The notes below the pieces were generated by a model that did not search any database, was not told the DNA's origin, and worked only from the letters and a program-made list of their open reading frames with translations. A stretch of DNA of 64,000 nucleotides from Acorus gramineus (lineage: Eukaryota > Streptophyta > Magnoliopsida > Acorales > Acoraceae), in the NCBI GenBank assembly GCA_030737835.1, contig CM060847.1, positions 10,120,704-10,184,703 of the forward strand, given 5' to 3'. Positions 22,640 to 35,500 of the stretch are shown here, in pieces; the stretch's first letter is position 1, and every line of letters begins with the position of its first letter. A program made the position numbers and the translations under genes.

Positions 22640-24720
22640 GACGGTTCGTTGTTGTGAATTCTAAGTTTTTGGATGCAATGGATCAGGAGAATAAACAAAT
22701 AAATTAAAGAAAAGATGCAAAGAATTACATAGTTCAACAAATTTTATCTATATCCACATGGTATATCAAAGATTAATTCACTATCAATGAAATTTTTTTA
22801 CAATAATCACATCGAAAATAAAAATCCTAAAGCCTAATGAAAAATATGAAATGTCATTTTATAGTAACATTTCATTGAGGACAAAAATGTCAATCCACAT
22901 AAGACACCCCAAAATTTATTATCTAGGCAGTACCCTTAGACCTTGCGTGCCGACTCTGCGTAGTGCCAACAATCTTTTGCGCACATCATCAGATTCCACA
23001 ATATAAAATTTATGTATCTCCATAACCATCTACTAAGATATATAACCCCTTAAATATGACATATAACTAGTTAAAAAAAAATTTACATTGTGAAAAAATG
23101 GGTCTATTCAATACATAATGGAGTAATTTACATTTTTCATCAAAGTATGTATCTTATTAAACAAAGTTTACTATTTAAAAAAAAATCAAAATATGTTAGC
23201 AGGAAAAAGAGACTATCCCTAACATTATTAAAAAAAGAAACATGTTTGTATTATTAATTTGGGTCTCGTTTAGATCTGTGTTAAGATCATCCAATCTCAC
23301 ATGTTCAATTCTCTTCCATGCGTACGTTCGCCACTGCTTACGCGCGTCTCTGTCATGGGCGCGCGTGACTTTTGCCGCCCCTTCGGAAACCTCGTTTGTG
23401 GTCTACGCGCGCCTTGCGCGCACACGCGCAACCCCGCGCGCAACGCGCAACATCTTCCCTATTAAAAAGAGCATACATATATATGGATATAGCTTTGGGG
23501 ACCACAAAGTGCATCCTGCACAAAGCCCCTCACAAGCCCTGTCCCCGTTCCACCAGACATGAGTGATTGACACGTGTGACGGACGGCTTAGATTCGTATC
23601 CTCGAGTGCCAAATGATTGATTATATTTATTTGGCAGTGATGATTTCCATGAACCACCCATGAAAAGAAAGGAAGAAAGAAAAGATTGAAGAATAAAAAT
23701 TCACGCCCCTGCTTTGGGTGGTGAGACTGTGAAACATTCTTATGGGAATGCCAATTGAAAGAGAGGTCGATGTTTTAGCGTAATCGAAACGTATTGGTGA
23801 TGAAACCTAGCTATTATATCTATATATATTTTATTTTAATAAAGTTTGAATTTGTGTGTGTGACTTTTGTTTGTTGGTGCATGCCATGTGGTCTTACATT
23901 TTCCCATGTTAGTGGGTTGTTTTTATCTTGTTCACATATTGGGTTTCCTAGGTTCCATACTCTTCTTTTATTCATTTTTGTTTTTGTTGTTTGTGTAAAG
24001 TTAGGTATACCTGATCTATATAGATGCTATGTGTTAGTGCTAACACATTAGGTTTTGAGACCTTCCCACAGTTTTCATGCTCTTTTATGGAGTTTCAGTA
24101 AACTCCTTTTTTTTTTCTTTCTTCTTAGGATAGGATACACTTCTTGAGAATTTATCATCTAAATTTGTAAGGGATGCTAAAATACAGAGCTATTCCAATT
24201 TCCAATGTATATTCTAGGGGTGTCTCTTTTTCAGATTTACCAATTGGGTTTATAACTGGTATAATAAAATATTAGATTTGTGATGTAATGATCTCTAATT
24301 ACTCATAAAATCCAATATGAAATTTAGGAATATATATATCCTATAGTCTTATGGATTAGCTAGTTATTTGATAAATGTTCTTTGTGATCTATGTGCTGCC
24401 TTCATTGTCTAAAAATAGCTATCTCACTCATGATGCGTTTTACATTGAATCAAGCTTTATATATCTAGTGCAGAGGGAGGAGATGACTTTTTAATACAAT
24501 TTTAAATTTTTTTCTTCAATGAAAAATTAATAAAAAATTTTAAAGATAAAAGAGGTCTACACATATGCATATTCCACTGTGTATACTACAACTATTCAAC
24601 ATGCCCAAAAAAAAGAAAAGAAAGAATAACATGTGTACCTCAATTGTAGTTCCGAGACATTAAAAATTGAGAGATACATACATTCATACAAAGTCTTCCA
24701 TGACAAGCACAAAGGATAAA
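22640..24720. other. Intergenic DNA with a CpG-rich patch, no gene seen
   Basis: At 23320-23460 there is a dense run of 'cgcgcg'-type words in AT-rich DNA, unexplained. A TATATATA word near 23478 is not followed by a convincing gene. The 85-codon frame at 23794-24051 is hydrophobic and unsupported. Confidence 0.4.
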
Positions 24721-24724
24721 ATTT

Positions 24725-24803
24725 TATTTATTTTTTTATATCGAAGTTACGGTCGAGTTAGGAAGGCTACCTCCGCCTGTTTGTCTTGATCCCACGGAAC
24801 AAT
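24725..24803 (-). mobile_element. Small retroposed fragment with 11-bp target duplication
   Basis: GGATAAAATTT occurs at 24714-24724 and again at 24804-24814. The insert reads on the - strand as a GC-moderate body ending in an A/T-rich tail at 24725-24740, the structure of a truncated SINE or LINE end. Confidence 0.5.
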
Positions 24804-25120
24804 GGATAAAATTTAAAAAAAATAAATGGTTGAAAATCTAAGAATGAAATATTACATATTTTTCTTCATCAAACAATTTAACAAATAATATTTATAATTA
24901 ATGGTTAATCAATCTTAACTAATTAAAACCCATCAGAATTTTTTTTAACCTAACCTCACGGGCTTTTTTTGAGTTAAGTATATGATTTTAGAGTAGATTT
25001 TGTTAAATATTCTTCCTAAATTAACATATTAAATTGATTAAGAAATAATGCTACGACATGATAGCTAACTGGCTCAGCTCGACCAATTTATTCACGAAAA
25101 TCTTAAAAACAAAAGTTTTA

Positions 25121-25999
25121 AAAAAGGGAAAAATCCATATAACCCCCTGCAATCTTCATAAATCCATATAACCCCCTGCAATCTTCATAAATCCATAAAA
25201 CCCATTTCATCTGCCTTCCGTCCGTCTGTTTAACAGGGCAGGGGGTTATATGGATTTATGGCAGATTACAGGGGATTATATGGATTTTTCTCGTTTTTTT
25301 TTTAAAAAAAATTTCTTTATATGTGGTTTAAAAATTGGGCTGTTTAACATTTACTTTTGAATTTTTTTCAAGATACCACGCACTTTTAATTTTAATAAAA
25401 GAAAAAAGATTATTCAGATCATAAACACATACAAGATCACCCATAAAAAAGATAGAAGTAAAAGAGATATATACTTTTTCTTTTGGTATTTCAAAAAAGA
25501 ACCCAAAATTAATCCTCCACGTACAGTTTATCCCCAACAAAATTCACTCATGACACCAGCACAAAAGGTACCCCAAGATTTAATAAAAAACATAATTCAC
25601 ATTTTTGAAAATTTGTTGGTTGATGTTACACACTTTTTGTTACAAAATTCATTTTCTTTTATTTCTATCTCTTTGGTGGGTGATCTTGTATGTATTTATA
25701 ATCTGAATAACCCTTTTTCTTTTATTAAAATTAAAGATGCGTGGTATCTTGAAAAAAAATTTAAAATTAAACGTTAAATAGTCCGATTTTTAAACCATAC
25801 GTAAAGAAAATTAAAAAAAAAAAGAGAAAAATCCATATAACCCCCTGTAATCTGCCATAAATCCATATAACCCCCTGCCCCGTTAAACAGATGGACGGAA
25901 GGCAGACGGATGGGTTTTATGGATATAGAGAGTGATTATAGGGGGTTATATGGATTTATGAAGATTGCAGGGGGTTATATGGATTTTTCCCTTTAAAAA
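25121..25999. mobile_element. Large foldback element with arms of about 0.4 kb
   Basis: The left arm (about 25121-25540) and right arm (about 25560-25999) are inverted copies over nearly their whole length. Both carry several 'aatccatataaccccctg' units at the outside, then a shared inner block. The inner block translates similarly in both arms (GDLVCVYDLNN and GDLVCIYNLNN), showing that the arms descend from one sequence. The left arm also has a 31-bp tandem duplication. No transposase is present. The transcript would form a long double-stranded hairpin. Confidence 0.8.
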
Positions 26000-28090
26000 A
26001 ATAAAGGTTTGATGGGATCTTGAATGGGGGCAGACTAGGCCCAATATGACTCCCCTACTAATATTATCAGTTGATATTCTATAAATAGATTTTGTGGTAG
26101 GTAATTATTTTTTGTTTTAAATTACATTTTAGGTACATAGCTAGTTGTCTATCAAATTATTTTTTAACAATGTACAATCTCTTCACATAGCCCACCTAGA
26201 TTAGAGCATTAGACCTCATGATACGAAAAGATTTAACCATGAAAAACAATGTTCTACAATCCAATAACACTTTTGCCAATAACATTCCATGTCTCTCATT
26301 TATTTGGCTCTAATTCTAATTTCAGGTGGAGCAAGAGTTCCTTTGGGGAAATGAATTCAAAATTTTTCTAACTTAAAACAGCTTTTAAAAATAGTTTTCT
26401 AGAAAAATAATTATCTTAAATATATATTCATAAAAAAAACTCAATTTTTTATGACTAAAAGTTGTTTTTCACTTTCGTCATATAGGACTATTTGGAGTAT
26501 TTGAAAACAAGTGTGTATAAAATATGAATTTTACAAAAATAGAATCTTTAAAAACTGTCCAAACATATTTTCAAATGCTGTGATCCCATATCCAAATTCT
26601 GAGTGGCAGTGGTTAATCAAACCAAAGACGCCATGAAAGTGCACACCACTGTTCTTCAGTTGGAAGAGTCCTTTATATCTTCATCTTTTGTGGGTGGTGA
26701 TAACAGTTGAGACATGCAAAAAATCAAAAGATGAGAAAAAAACATTTGACTTATGTTGCTTATCCTTAGAAAGTTGCTCACTCTTTTTTTCTTCTCATGT
26801 CTCCCTCTTCTTTGAAAGCTTAATTTGAAAGGGATATAATATAATGCTTGGAATTAAGCAATGTGTGCTTCAACAAAACTGTCACCTGCTCCACCTGGGA
26901 GGACTGATTCCCTTCCCCATAACATTTGAAATTTTTTTCAAGCCACTCTCAAAAAGATTATTTTAAGTATGGACAACTATTCCACAACTTTTTGATGCTA
27001 TATATTCATTGATCAAGCTGTTGTTTTTATAAAAAGGCACTGAGTGGAAAGATGTCTCCAGCTTAAGGTCACCTACAATTCAACAAACAAAACTCATCTA
27101 CCTTAGTGTTGGGTTTTTATCCATACAAAGAAAAATCTTTTAAAATAATGATTATTAAATATTTGATATTATCATGTATTATTTTTCCAAAATGTGATAT
27201 GTAAGTTTTCAATTCATTGCATATATTTGGATTTCTTATATTTTATCAAAAAGATGCATAGTTCTGATATTGTGCATGTTATTGTTTTTACATTAAAACA
27301 AAATAATTACCTACAAAACACAACTAATGCATATCATAACAAACAAATAGAAATATAAATGCATTTGATGTAGAAATACATAATTATTTATATGAAAATG
27401 GAAATTAATATGGGATGGTGGCATTCATATTCTCTTTGAAACACCCACCCAACTTTCAAATATATTGTAGTCCAAAGATTTTCACCACCCTATCTTTCTT
27501 ATTTTCAAGATGCCTCATCAAACTCCAATCATTTTCAAAACCCCCAACAAATATTTTTCCCCAAATAGCCCGCATCACCCCCATATAAAAATTAAAACCT
27601 CCCCCCACCCACCACAAAAAACTGGACTAACACAGTCAAAAACAGATGGAATTGTTGACTGATGAGACCCAACCAACATCCCCACAGCATTAAAAAAAAA
27701 ATTCAGGTGGGAGGATCTCTTACAGATCTCCTCCCTTAAATTTCACTCATCTTCCTATACAGTCTCTTCTTCCAAGAGACCCCCCATTTGTCTCAACTTC
27801 CCATTCAAAAGAGTCTCCTCTTATAGACACCGGAGGAGAAAGAGGAGCCCTTTATGGACACAAGTTCCCAAAATGGCCACCCAAAATAGTGAATACAAAA
27901 TAATAAATATATGTGTCTGAACCTGCCCAAACACAAAAGTGGGGCGGATGTGTATATGCGAAAGAAGAGGAGAGGCCTTGAAATACGAGCAAGTGCGTTT
28001 TGCATTTCCCACAAACATGCCCTTGCCAGTCCGGACCAAGAATCCTAAAAAAATCCACACACAACACTCCAAAAGCCACCTCTCCTTCCC
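26000..28090. other. Intergenic DNA, upstream region of the hairpin locus
   Basis: No gene seen. A C-rich, pyrimidine-rich stretch precedes the TATA box at 28092. Frames on either strand at 27800-28270 are low complexity and unsupported. Confidence 0.45.
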
Positions 28091-28091
28091 C

Positions 28092-28099
28092 TTTATATA
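28092..28099 (+). promoter_or_regulatory. TATA box of a putative non-coding gene
   Basis: TTTATATA is followed by a pyrimidine-rich initiator-like stretch (28100-28140), as in plant Pol II promoters. No open frame of any length follows; a strong hairpin begins about 220 bases downstream. Confidence 0.55.
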
Positions 28100-28318
28100 C
28101 CCCCCCTCTCTCTTTATTTCTCTCTCTCACCCATTCAAACCTCTCATTCTTTGACACCCATTTGAGTTTTTTTTGTGATTTTGTGATGTGGGTCAGATTT
28201 TCCTGTGGTGGTTCCAAGGCCGAGGTTGGGTTAACATGGTGGTGGTCTGCAGAGGAGGAGAAAAGGTGCCAGCTTTGAGTGGTGGTGGGAGGCTTTTCAA
28301 GGAGATCTGATGTTGGTT

Positions 28319-28392
28319 GTGCAGTTGAGGCTCTCCTGTTATTCTGCTTTCATGGGTTGGTTTTAGCAGAATTGGGAGAGCCTCATTTGCAC
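28319..28392 (+). ncRNA. Candidate microRNA precursor hairpin
   Basis: GTGCA pairs with TGCAC, TGAGGCTCTCC with GGAGAGCCTCA and ATTCTGC with GCAGAAT, leaving small internal loops (GT/TT and TGTT/TG) and a loop of about 15 nt. That is about 23 pairs in a 74-nt stem-loop, with an arm able to hold a 21-nt duplex. It lies downstream of a TATA box in a region without coding potential, as expected for a plant MIR gene. The arms do not match any miRNA family I can name with confidence. It could also be a chance or transposon-derived hairpin. Confidence 0.5.
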
Positions 28393-28439
28393 TTCGGGGA
28401 TTGAGGTTTCATGGTCCGATTGGTTTGGTAATTTTTTTT

Positions 28440-30788
28440 TTTTGTTTTTAGAGTACAATACATGTGTAAGAGAGGCATTCGTGGTCTCATACTCTCATTA
28501 GGAAAGCAAAAGATTTTTCACTTTTTTTACTTTCCCACTTTTTTAGTGTTTTGGAGTGAAGAGGATTTGCTGGGAATGTGTCACTTACATGTGTTTGTTT
28601 TGTAATTGCTTTCTTAAGCTTGTTATGTACTAATGAAACATATTGATTATCAGTAAGTAATTCCTCTGCTTCAGTTGTTCTTCTTAATTATGATGTTATG
28701 CAATGAAGTGGGTTGTTAGGGAAGCATGGAAAGTTTTGAATGTCCTTGCAATAATGTCAAACAAAAGGGTTCTTTTGTGATGCTTTTTTTTTTTAATTGG
28801 TCTCTATGTATAAAGAGACTGGTCTCTCCTCATGAGAGGTTATGCATGTGAGACACCTTTTTATAAAGTTTAAAGTTGTTGCTATGTTACCATTATCATA
28901 TGGTTTTATGTTTTAAGCAGGATGTGAAGAGATCATGACAGAATCTTTTAACACCCAATAGGGGGGGGCTACATTGATACATTAGTGATCTTCAATAAAT
29001 TTATTGTGTGCATTTAAAATATTTGATTTAGAGAATCTCTTCTCCCCAATATATGGTTTTTAGGAACTGGTGAAGCACATGTGAACGCCGCGTGTGCTCT
29101 TGCAAAGTGGATTCCAGTACACGCATGAAATTTTTAAGTCATTCATTTTACCCAAAAAAAAAAAAAAAAATTAATTAAACAATGTTAGTATGTTACAGTC
29201 GTACGAACAGTTCACAGTGTTTTAATTTTTTTAAAATAAAAAAATATATTTTGCTGAAAAATGTAAATAGTTTCATTACAAATTAAACAGATTCATTTTA
29301 TATCACATGAAGAAGTATGTATATTGTTGAATGACTATGAAGGTGTATGGATTGTTTGTGTGGATTGCGTGTAACAATACTCTCTCTCTCTCTCATTCTC
29401 TCATTTGGTTTATAAAGAACCTGGCTTTTCCATTCCTTTTTTGTAACTTTTAACATATCAGATCTTTTACTCAGTTCGGTGGTATCCAAAGCTCATGACA
29501 ATTGAACTTGAGGTTCTGCTTTTTCCCTGAGAAGTGTTGAGCCTTGGTTCAATCTCTTTTTCAAAAGAGTGCTTTTGTTCATATGCTTTCCTGTTCTGGA
29601 TCTGATTGGATCTTCCACTTATTCTTTTTTATTCTTCCCACCCAATGTTTCTGAAATGAAAAACGAACTACAGATAAATATGGACAATCATTTAATGATA
29701 TGGTTAACCAAGGACAGATCAAATATTCATGCATGTTTCCCACCAATCTGCCAAGAGTTTAAGTATGGCCTACAATGCAAACATTTAAGAACAAATACAT
29801 TCATTTTGCTAAATGAGTACAGAATGGAGTTTACATATATAAATAGGAATAACAGTGTCACCTTACTGTTGGTATTTTAATAGAAGGATTACATACCACT
29901 TCAAACAATGCGGCATTTTTTTTATAATGTTTACACACAGCCCTGTTTACATCCATGCATATAATCCTTACATGTTTTAATTTTTTAACTTTTTTTTCCT
30001 AAAGGGTATACTTTATGAAATGAAACATATATCTTCATATGTATTTTTGTAAAGACAAAATACATGCTACAATGGATTGCAGATACTCATCTACGAAAAA
30101 GTAAAAAATTACATGTTTCATCTAACAAAACACATACATTGTTGGAAAATGAGAAACACATAGGGCTTAAATAAGGATTGTGTGCAAGAGAGCTCTATTT
30201 TTTATCTTTTATCCAACTAGGATTTGGTTCATGCTATTAAAATATAAAGCCTAAATGCATTAGATAATGAAAAATTTTAGGACAATCACCTTCCTCTAAT
30301 CTCTTTTATGGTCAGTCACATGTTTTGAATTTTTGAAAATATATTGCTTAATGAACATATTTTTATACATAATTGAATATATATACACATTACTCAAATA
30401 GATTAAATATGTAATTTTTTAAAATTTTCTAATCTAGTATATACTAGTGGAGAAGGTGCGGGCAGGCTACACTGATGGACAACGGGCGATGATATAAGAT
30501 TTAACTTTTGATTAAAATTAACAACAAAAAAATATATATCATAGCCCACTTATCATGCTACGAGCAATCATTTTCACTTTTCTCAAGAACCCAATTAAAA
30601 TAGATTCTATGTGATGTAAAATGAAGGATTCCAAACACCAAATATGCGAGCGAACTGGATCTTAGATAACTACTGAAAAAGGAAACTAAAATTGACATAA
30701 CACACCATAAATCCACCTCCATCAAATTTACATAAATCAAATTACATTCTTTTTTCAATGGTCTCACAAGTTTCAAAAGGTCTTAGTG
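28440..30788. other. AT-rich DNA, no gene seen
   Basis: This may include the 3' part of the putative non-coding transcript. A (CT)n run lies at 29378-29393 and a poly(A) run at 29153-29170. The 103-codon frame at 29569-29880 has no recognisable domain. The part next to 30788 probably contains the 3' UTR of the peptide gene. Confidence 0.4.
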
Positions 30789-31086
30789 TCACCCATGTGT
30801 GGAGGGTGGGCCTCCTCCAGGAGTCTCCGGGGGGATATGATGCTTGACTCTGTTAGGTTGGGGTGATGGAGGGCTGAATCCTACTCTCCCTCCAAGCTTC
30901 CTTGCCATCACTTCTGCAAAAACAATGAAGAAAACCAAAACATCAACAATAGGACCCCATTCAGAGACCACACACCCACCCCCTCTAAAAATATACAGAT
31001 TTCAAAAACTGACCTCCATGAACAAACCCATACTGCAAGGCAAACAACCCAACAATCAACAGAGCCAAAACCAATGAAACTTTCAT
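30789..31086 (-). CDS. Small secreted peptide precursor, family not recognised
   Basis: A two-exon gene: 31086-31014 and 30913-30789, with donor GGAG|GTCAGT and acceptor TTGCAG|AAG; the frame is continuous and the product is 65 aa. Residues 1-23 form a clear signal peptide (MKVSLVLALLIVGLFALQYG...). The remainder has no Cys and is basic and Pro/Gly-rich (SPPSPQPN, then PPETPGGGPPSTHG at the C-terminus). That layout resembles precursors of plant post-translationally modified signalling peptides, in which the active peptide is the C-terminal Pro-rich part. It does not match CLE, CEP, IDA, PIP or RGF consensus well. A TATA box lies 52-59 bases upstream of the ATG. Confidence 0.7.
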
Positions 31087-31137
31087 CTCCTCCTCCTTGG
31101 CTTGTGAATTATGAGGTCTCTTGTCTGTGTCACCCAC

Positions 31138-31145
31138 AATTTATA
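31138..31145 (-). promoter_or_regulatory. TATA box of the secreted-peptide gene
   Basis: TATAAATT on the - strand, ending 52 bases before the ATG at 31086, which leaves a short 5' UTR. A 20-bp direct repeat ('atgaggtctcttgtctgtgt') straddles it at about 31111 and 31168. Confidence 0.55.
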
Positions 31146-31445
31146 CATTGAAATAGTTTAAATATATGAGGTCTCTTGTCTGTGTATTGCTTGGTCTTTT
31201 GTGATGCAGGAGAGATTTCTTGCGACTTGGGTTTGTATACCTGCTTTTGTTTGATTGTTAGTTCGGTCAATGGACTAAAGAATTATTTAAATCAAACTGT
31301 GATATCACATAATCAGCTTTTGGTCTCAAATGTTTGTTGTCACACTGCCCCTGCTTTTTTAAATTGTTCTTCACATGTCCTACATCAACGTGTTGATGGC
31401 GATGGATATGAAAATGGATCAGAAACAGAGACCTCATTTGACTAA

Positions 31446-32460
31446 TTGTATGAGTTCACACTGATGTTTGTTATTATGTGTTTGGATACATTTTAAAAAA
31501 TATGATTTTATATAAAGTAGTTTAATAAAATTTGATTTTTGAAAGCTTTCTTTCTTTCCTTTTATTTAAAAAAATATTTTTTGGTACTAAAAGCTCAAAC
31601 AAACTTTATAATTTGATATGCTAGCTTTTTTAAAACCGTTTTGGAGCACGTTTGATTTTATCATCAATACACGATGAAACATCAAATCATCTACATAAAG
31701 CCTCTAGGTGCAACTTGGACAGGTTGAATTCGATTCAACCTAACTTTTGGGCTTGTTTTTGTTTGAATTTTTGCGGTTAGGTTTAGATTGAAGGGTAGAG
31801 TTATCCAAGCTCAACCTAAACCTAAAATGAGGTGAGTGATAATTTTAAAAATCAGTTGATTTCAATCCATCAAATGAAAATTGAATCAACTAATTGTTTT
31901 TATCTTAATAATTCTTTCTTCACCTCTCTATCATCCATCTCCTAATTTTATCTATATTTTCAGGAGTTCAAATTATTTAGAATAACATCATTTCAAAAGT
32001 CAAATTTGACCATAATCAACACTCAACAAAATTCGACCCAACCCGAAACAAATCCTAATCCGAACCAATCCTGATGGATTGGATTATTCATTTTATAGGC
32101 TGTGTAGGTTGGTCTCCTCTATCTTACTATTGGATTCGGATTGACATTAATCGTATCATATATATTGGAGTTACAGACTAAGCCCACAAGATCAAACAAA
32201 ACTGGTGTACCCATGTTTGTTTGCAAGTCCACACCAGTAAAAAAAAAATTAAGCCCATTGTGTTCCTGATTATAATTAAAACTAAATTTCATGGCTTGAC
32301 ACAGCACAATTGGTCATACAACTTTATTCATTTGAAGAACAAAAACTTAAGAGGTAAATTGACATATCTAGTCTTAAGAAGAGTTTGTCTGGATTTTTTT
32401 TTCTTACAAACCAAAGCCATTATTTATTTATAGGGCCATAACTAAGAACGACCTTCAAAG
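31446..32460. other. Intergenic DNA with a degenerate AACCCGA-type element
   Basis: From about 31712 to 32113 a diverged copy of the dispersed AACCCGA element is likely, with 'gtgcaacttggacaggttga' at one end and 'cgacccaacccga' words inside. No gene seen. Confidence 0.4.
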
Positions 32461-32500
32461 TTGCACCACGGTTGATCAGACGAAACGATCATTTCGCCTC

Positions 32501-35500
32501 TCAGAGCTAAAAAAGAAACAAAAAAGGTTCAATTAGTTATTTGTACTATTCCACCCATGGAAGTGAAAATTGAAGAAATTGGTACAATTATTAGCAAAAA
32601 TGTGACAAAATTGGATGAATGAATTGCATTATTTGAGCTTGATAAAATACTTACCATGGTAGGATATGGAGGGATTATGAAAGTTTGAGGAAGCTCCAGC
32701 TGCCTCCCCATTACATTCTATAAAATCGAACAGCTTCCAATCAGAATTTATTTTTCATTTCAAATTAAAAGCAGAGCACACTGAATTCACTCTAAAAATT
32801 TCATAAGAGATGTACATAAGCAGTCATCATAAAACATCTTGCCTTGTGGTACAAAATGGAATTGACTTTATTGGGACTAATCCAAGAATGAAGGCAAACA
32901 TAGACTCCAATTTGGAATCAATTAGCAGTTTGAAGAAAATGTAAATAGCAGGACTAATTTTTGTGATCATTAGTGCATCCAATTACCAGTTTTCTCATAA
33001 TTCTACTACTAGATAATTCTTGTGGGGGATTCTCATTTCACCTCTAATTTTGAAGCCTAATGCACCAATGTGGTATTTATTAATATCTGTGGGTATTCTA
33101 GTGATGAAAAAATAAAACAATGTAATTGATGATATAGTTCATACCCAAGGTCCTCCATACTGTGGCACCATATCCTGAAACAAATACACAAATTCGTTAA
33201 TAAGCAACAATTTCATGAATCATGATTTTTACATTCGCAAGATGAATTGAACAATAAATTACAGTCATTCTTCAAAATGTGATGAAATTCACCCATGGAA
33301 AATGAACTTTGATCCACAAGGACTTGCCAAACAACCTGTGAATGTCAATTAAGTTTTTCTAGGTGGTGGATTTATAATGTATGAGAACCTAAGCATACCT
33401 TGAATTCAGAGATGGGGACAAGATCATAGAGGAAATTTAAAATTTCACCATGACATATAGCACTTGCAACATCAATCCTCTGGATAGTGCGCCTTTTCCC
33501 TTCATTGGCGTGGATCCAGGACCTTAAAGTGAGGTCCAGAATGAAAAGTTCACAAGCTTTTGAGAACAGCATTGGCGTTTCGGCACTGATCATCTGTTTT
33601 GGGAGGCATAGCTCAAGATATAATGAGATATTCTTACACATTCAATCTTTTGCAAAAAAAAAAAAAAGCTGAATTATTTCAAATTAGCAAGTAGAAATTA
33701 GCAATACCCAAGCAGTTGAATTACTGAAATAAAAGGAGGAGATGCAATAATTTGGAATGACTTTCATTGAATTTTACACCTCTTAGGCCCTGTTTGTGTG
33801 TGCGTTTCATCAGTGGTGGCGTCAATCGACGTTGGAAGACACAAACGTACACACAAACGGTTTTTTTATGGTGGCGTCAGTGAACCAAGTAACATTTGTC
33901 GCATTTGCATTTCTCCCATTTTTCTTTGAAACATCGCTTTACACCCCCCCCCCCCCCCTCCCCTCTTGGCACCACGGACACCCCCACCTCAAACACAAAC
34001 GGACCATGTTGATTAATTTCCTTTATTTATTTACAATAATTACAAATATATTGATTGATTTAGATAATATCAACATTTGTAGAATTTTATTTTTTTGAGT
34101 TCACTGTAGTTGTATGGGGGTTGAGAGAGTAATAATTACAACATTTATAGAAGAGTCAGAAATAGAATGTGGTCGAATGGGGGTTGAAAGAGTAATAGAG
34201 AAGCAACAACAAAAGCAAAACAAAAGAAAAAAAGCAAAAAAAGACACAAGCATCGCATGGAAATTTATAAAATATTATTTATGCAAATTTATTCTCCTTT
34301 TGTTCTTTAATGGCGAATGGTGAACATATTTTAAAAAATTATCAAAATTCTATATATGTACACATAATTTTCCCTTTTTGTTCACACCATTTATTTAATA
34401 TTCATTAGAAAAAGACCACAGATGGGAGGAAATTTGGATAAGTATGCAAACCTTCACTTCACCATCTGCCTTCATTATTCTCTTGATCCTCGCGAGAGGA
34501 AGAGGGTGCTGTCTAATCTCTGCAGCATAAACATGGAAATTTAGTGAAAGGCATACTATGTATGGATATGATTATATTTGAATTTCACATTTTCGAAAAT
34601 TGGGACATGTTTTTCCATCCAATGATGGCAAGTGAACTTCTCCAATGAACTATTAAATCGTCCAAATAGTTTTTTTTTTTTTAAATGATTTTTAAAATTT
34701 AGATACTTGAAAAAAAATTATTAACTTGATGAAATAAGCAATTTAGACTATATGTTTTGGAATTTATTATGACCTGCCTGTGATTTTCTCAGCCATCTTA
34801 ATCCTCAAAAATGACCCTAAGATTGTAAAATCGACTTGATTTGGAAACTTTAAAAAACATTACCATGTGTGAGGATAAGGACTTCTTAAACTTTTATATG
34901 TGATTTTTCAAAACTTTGTGTAAGGTTTTCTTGTACAGAAATACCTAATAGCTTTATTTTCCATGTACTACTTTCTATCGAAAAACAAGCAATAAACTTC
35001 ATTTTTTTCATGTAGTGTCTATTAAAGAATAATAATATATCTTGTCCAACATTATTAATAAAGGACAAAGAGTCAGTTATATATTATCTTGACTTTCTTG
35101 TATCTTTTCCATTTGATATTTAAAGCTTTCAGATTTATGTCTGCACATTAACCAGAGAAAAAATACTGCAAACATTTAAAAGAAATCATGCTATACATAC
35201 AACAATGAGTCATGTATTGCATAGATGACACACAATTTTACATAATATTCATTTAGTAGAAAAGGCCTAAAACCATAATTTTACAAAAACAAACTATCAT
35301 GCAAACCAGGAATTTAATTTCTTTTATCAGTGATTTATATAATAATCATTCTTACTCATCATAAAGAGATTGAAAATCACTTAAACCATGCCATTGAGGG
35401 AAACAAGACATCACAAAGATTTCAATCAACACAAGAAACTAGCTCAATTTGGATGAAAAAATTGTCATATATAGAAATCTCAAATGATATAAGAAATGTG

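Noticed and set aside
23242..23562. 106-codon frame in the CpG-rich patch
   Set aside because: Compositional artefact of GC-rich sequence; no domain or promoter.
27805..28278. Several overlapping frames around the TATA box at 28.1 kb
   Set aside because: They are on both strands, low in complexity and mutually overlapping, with no domain; the hairpin explains the locus better.
29569..29880. 103-codon frame
   Set aside because: No domain, AT-driven codons and no promoter or splice context.
33790..34010. Possible MITE in an NF-YC intron
   Set aside because: The ends 'ggccctgtttgtgtgtg' and, inverted, 'ggtccgtttgtgtttg' are suggestive, but no matching target duplication was found and the poly-C run confuses alignment.
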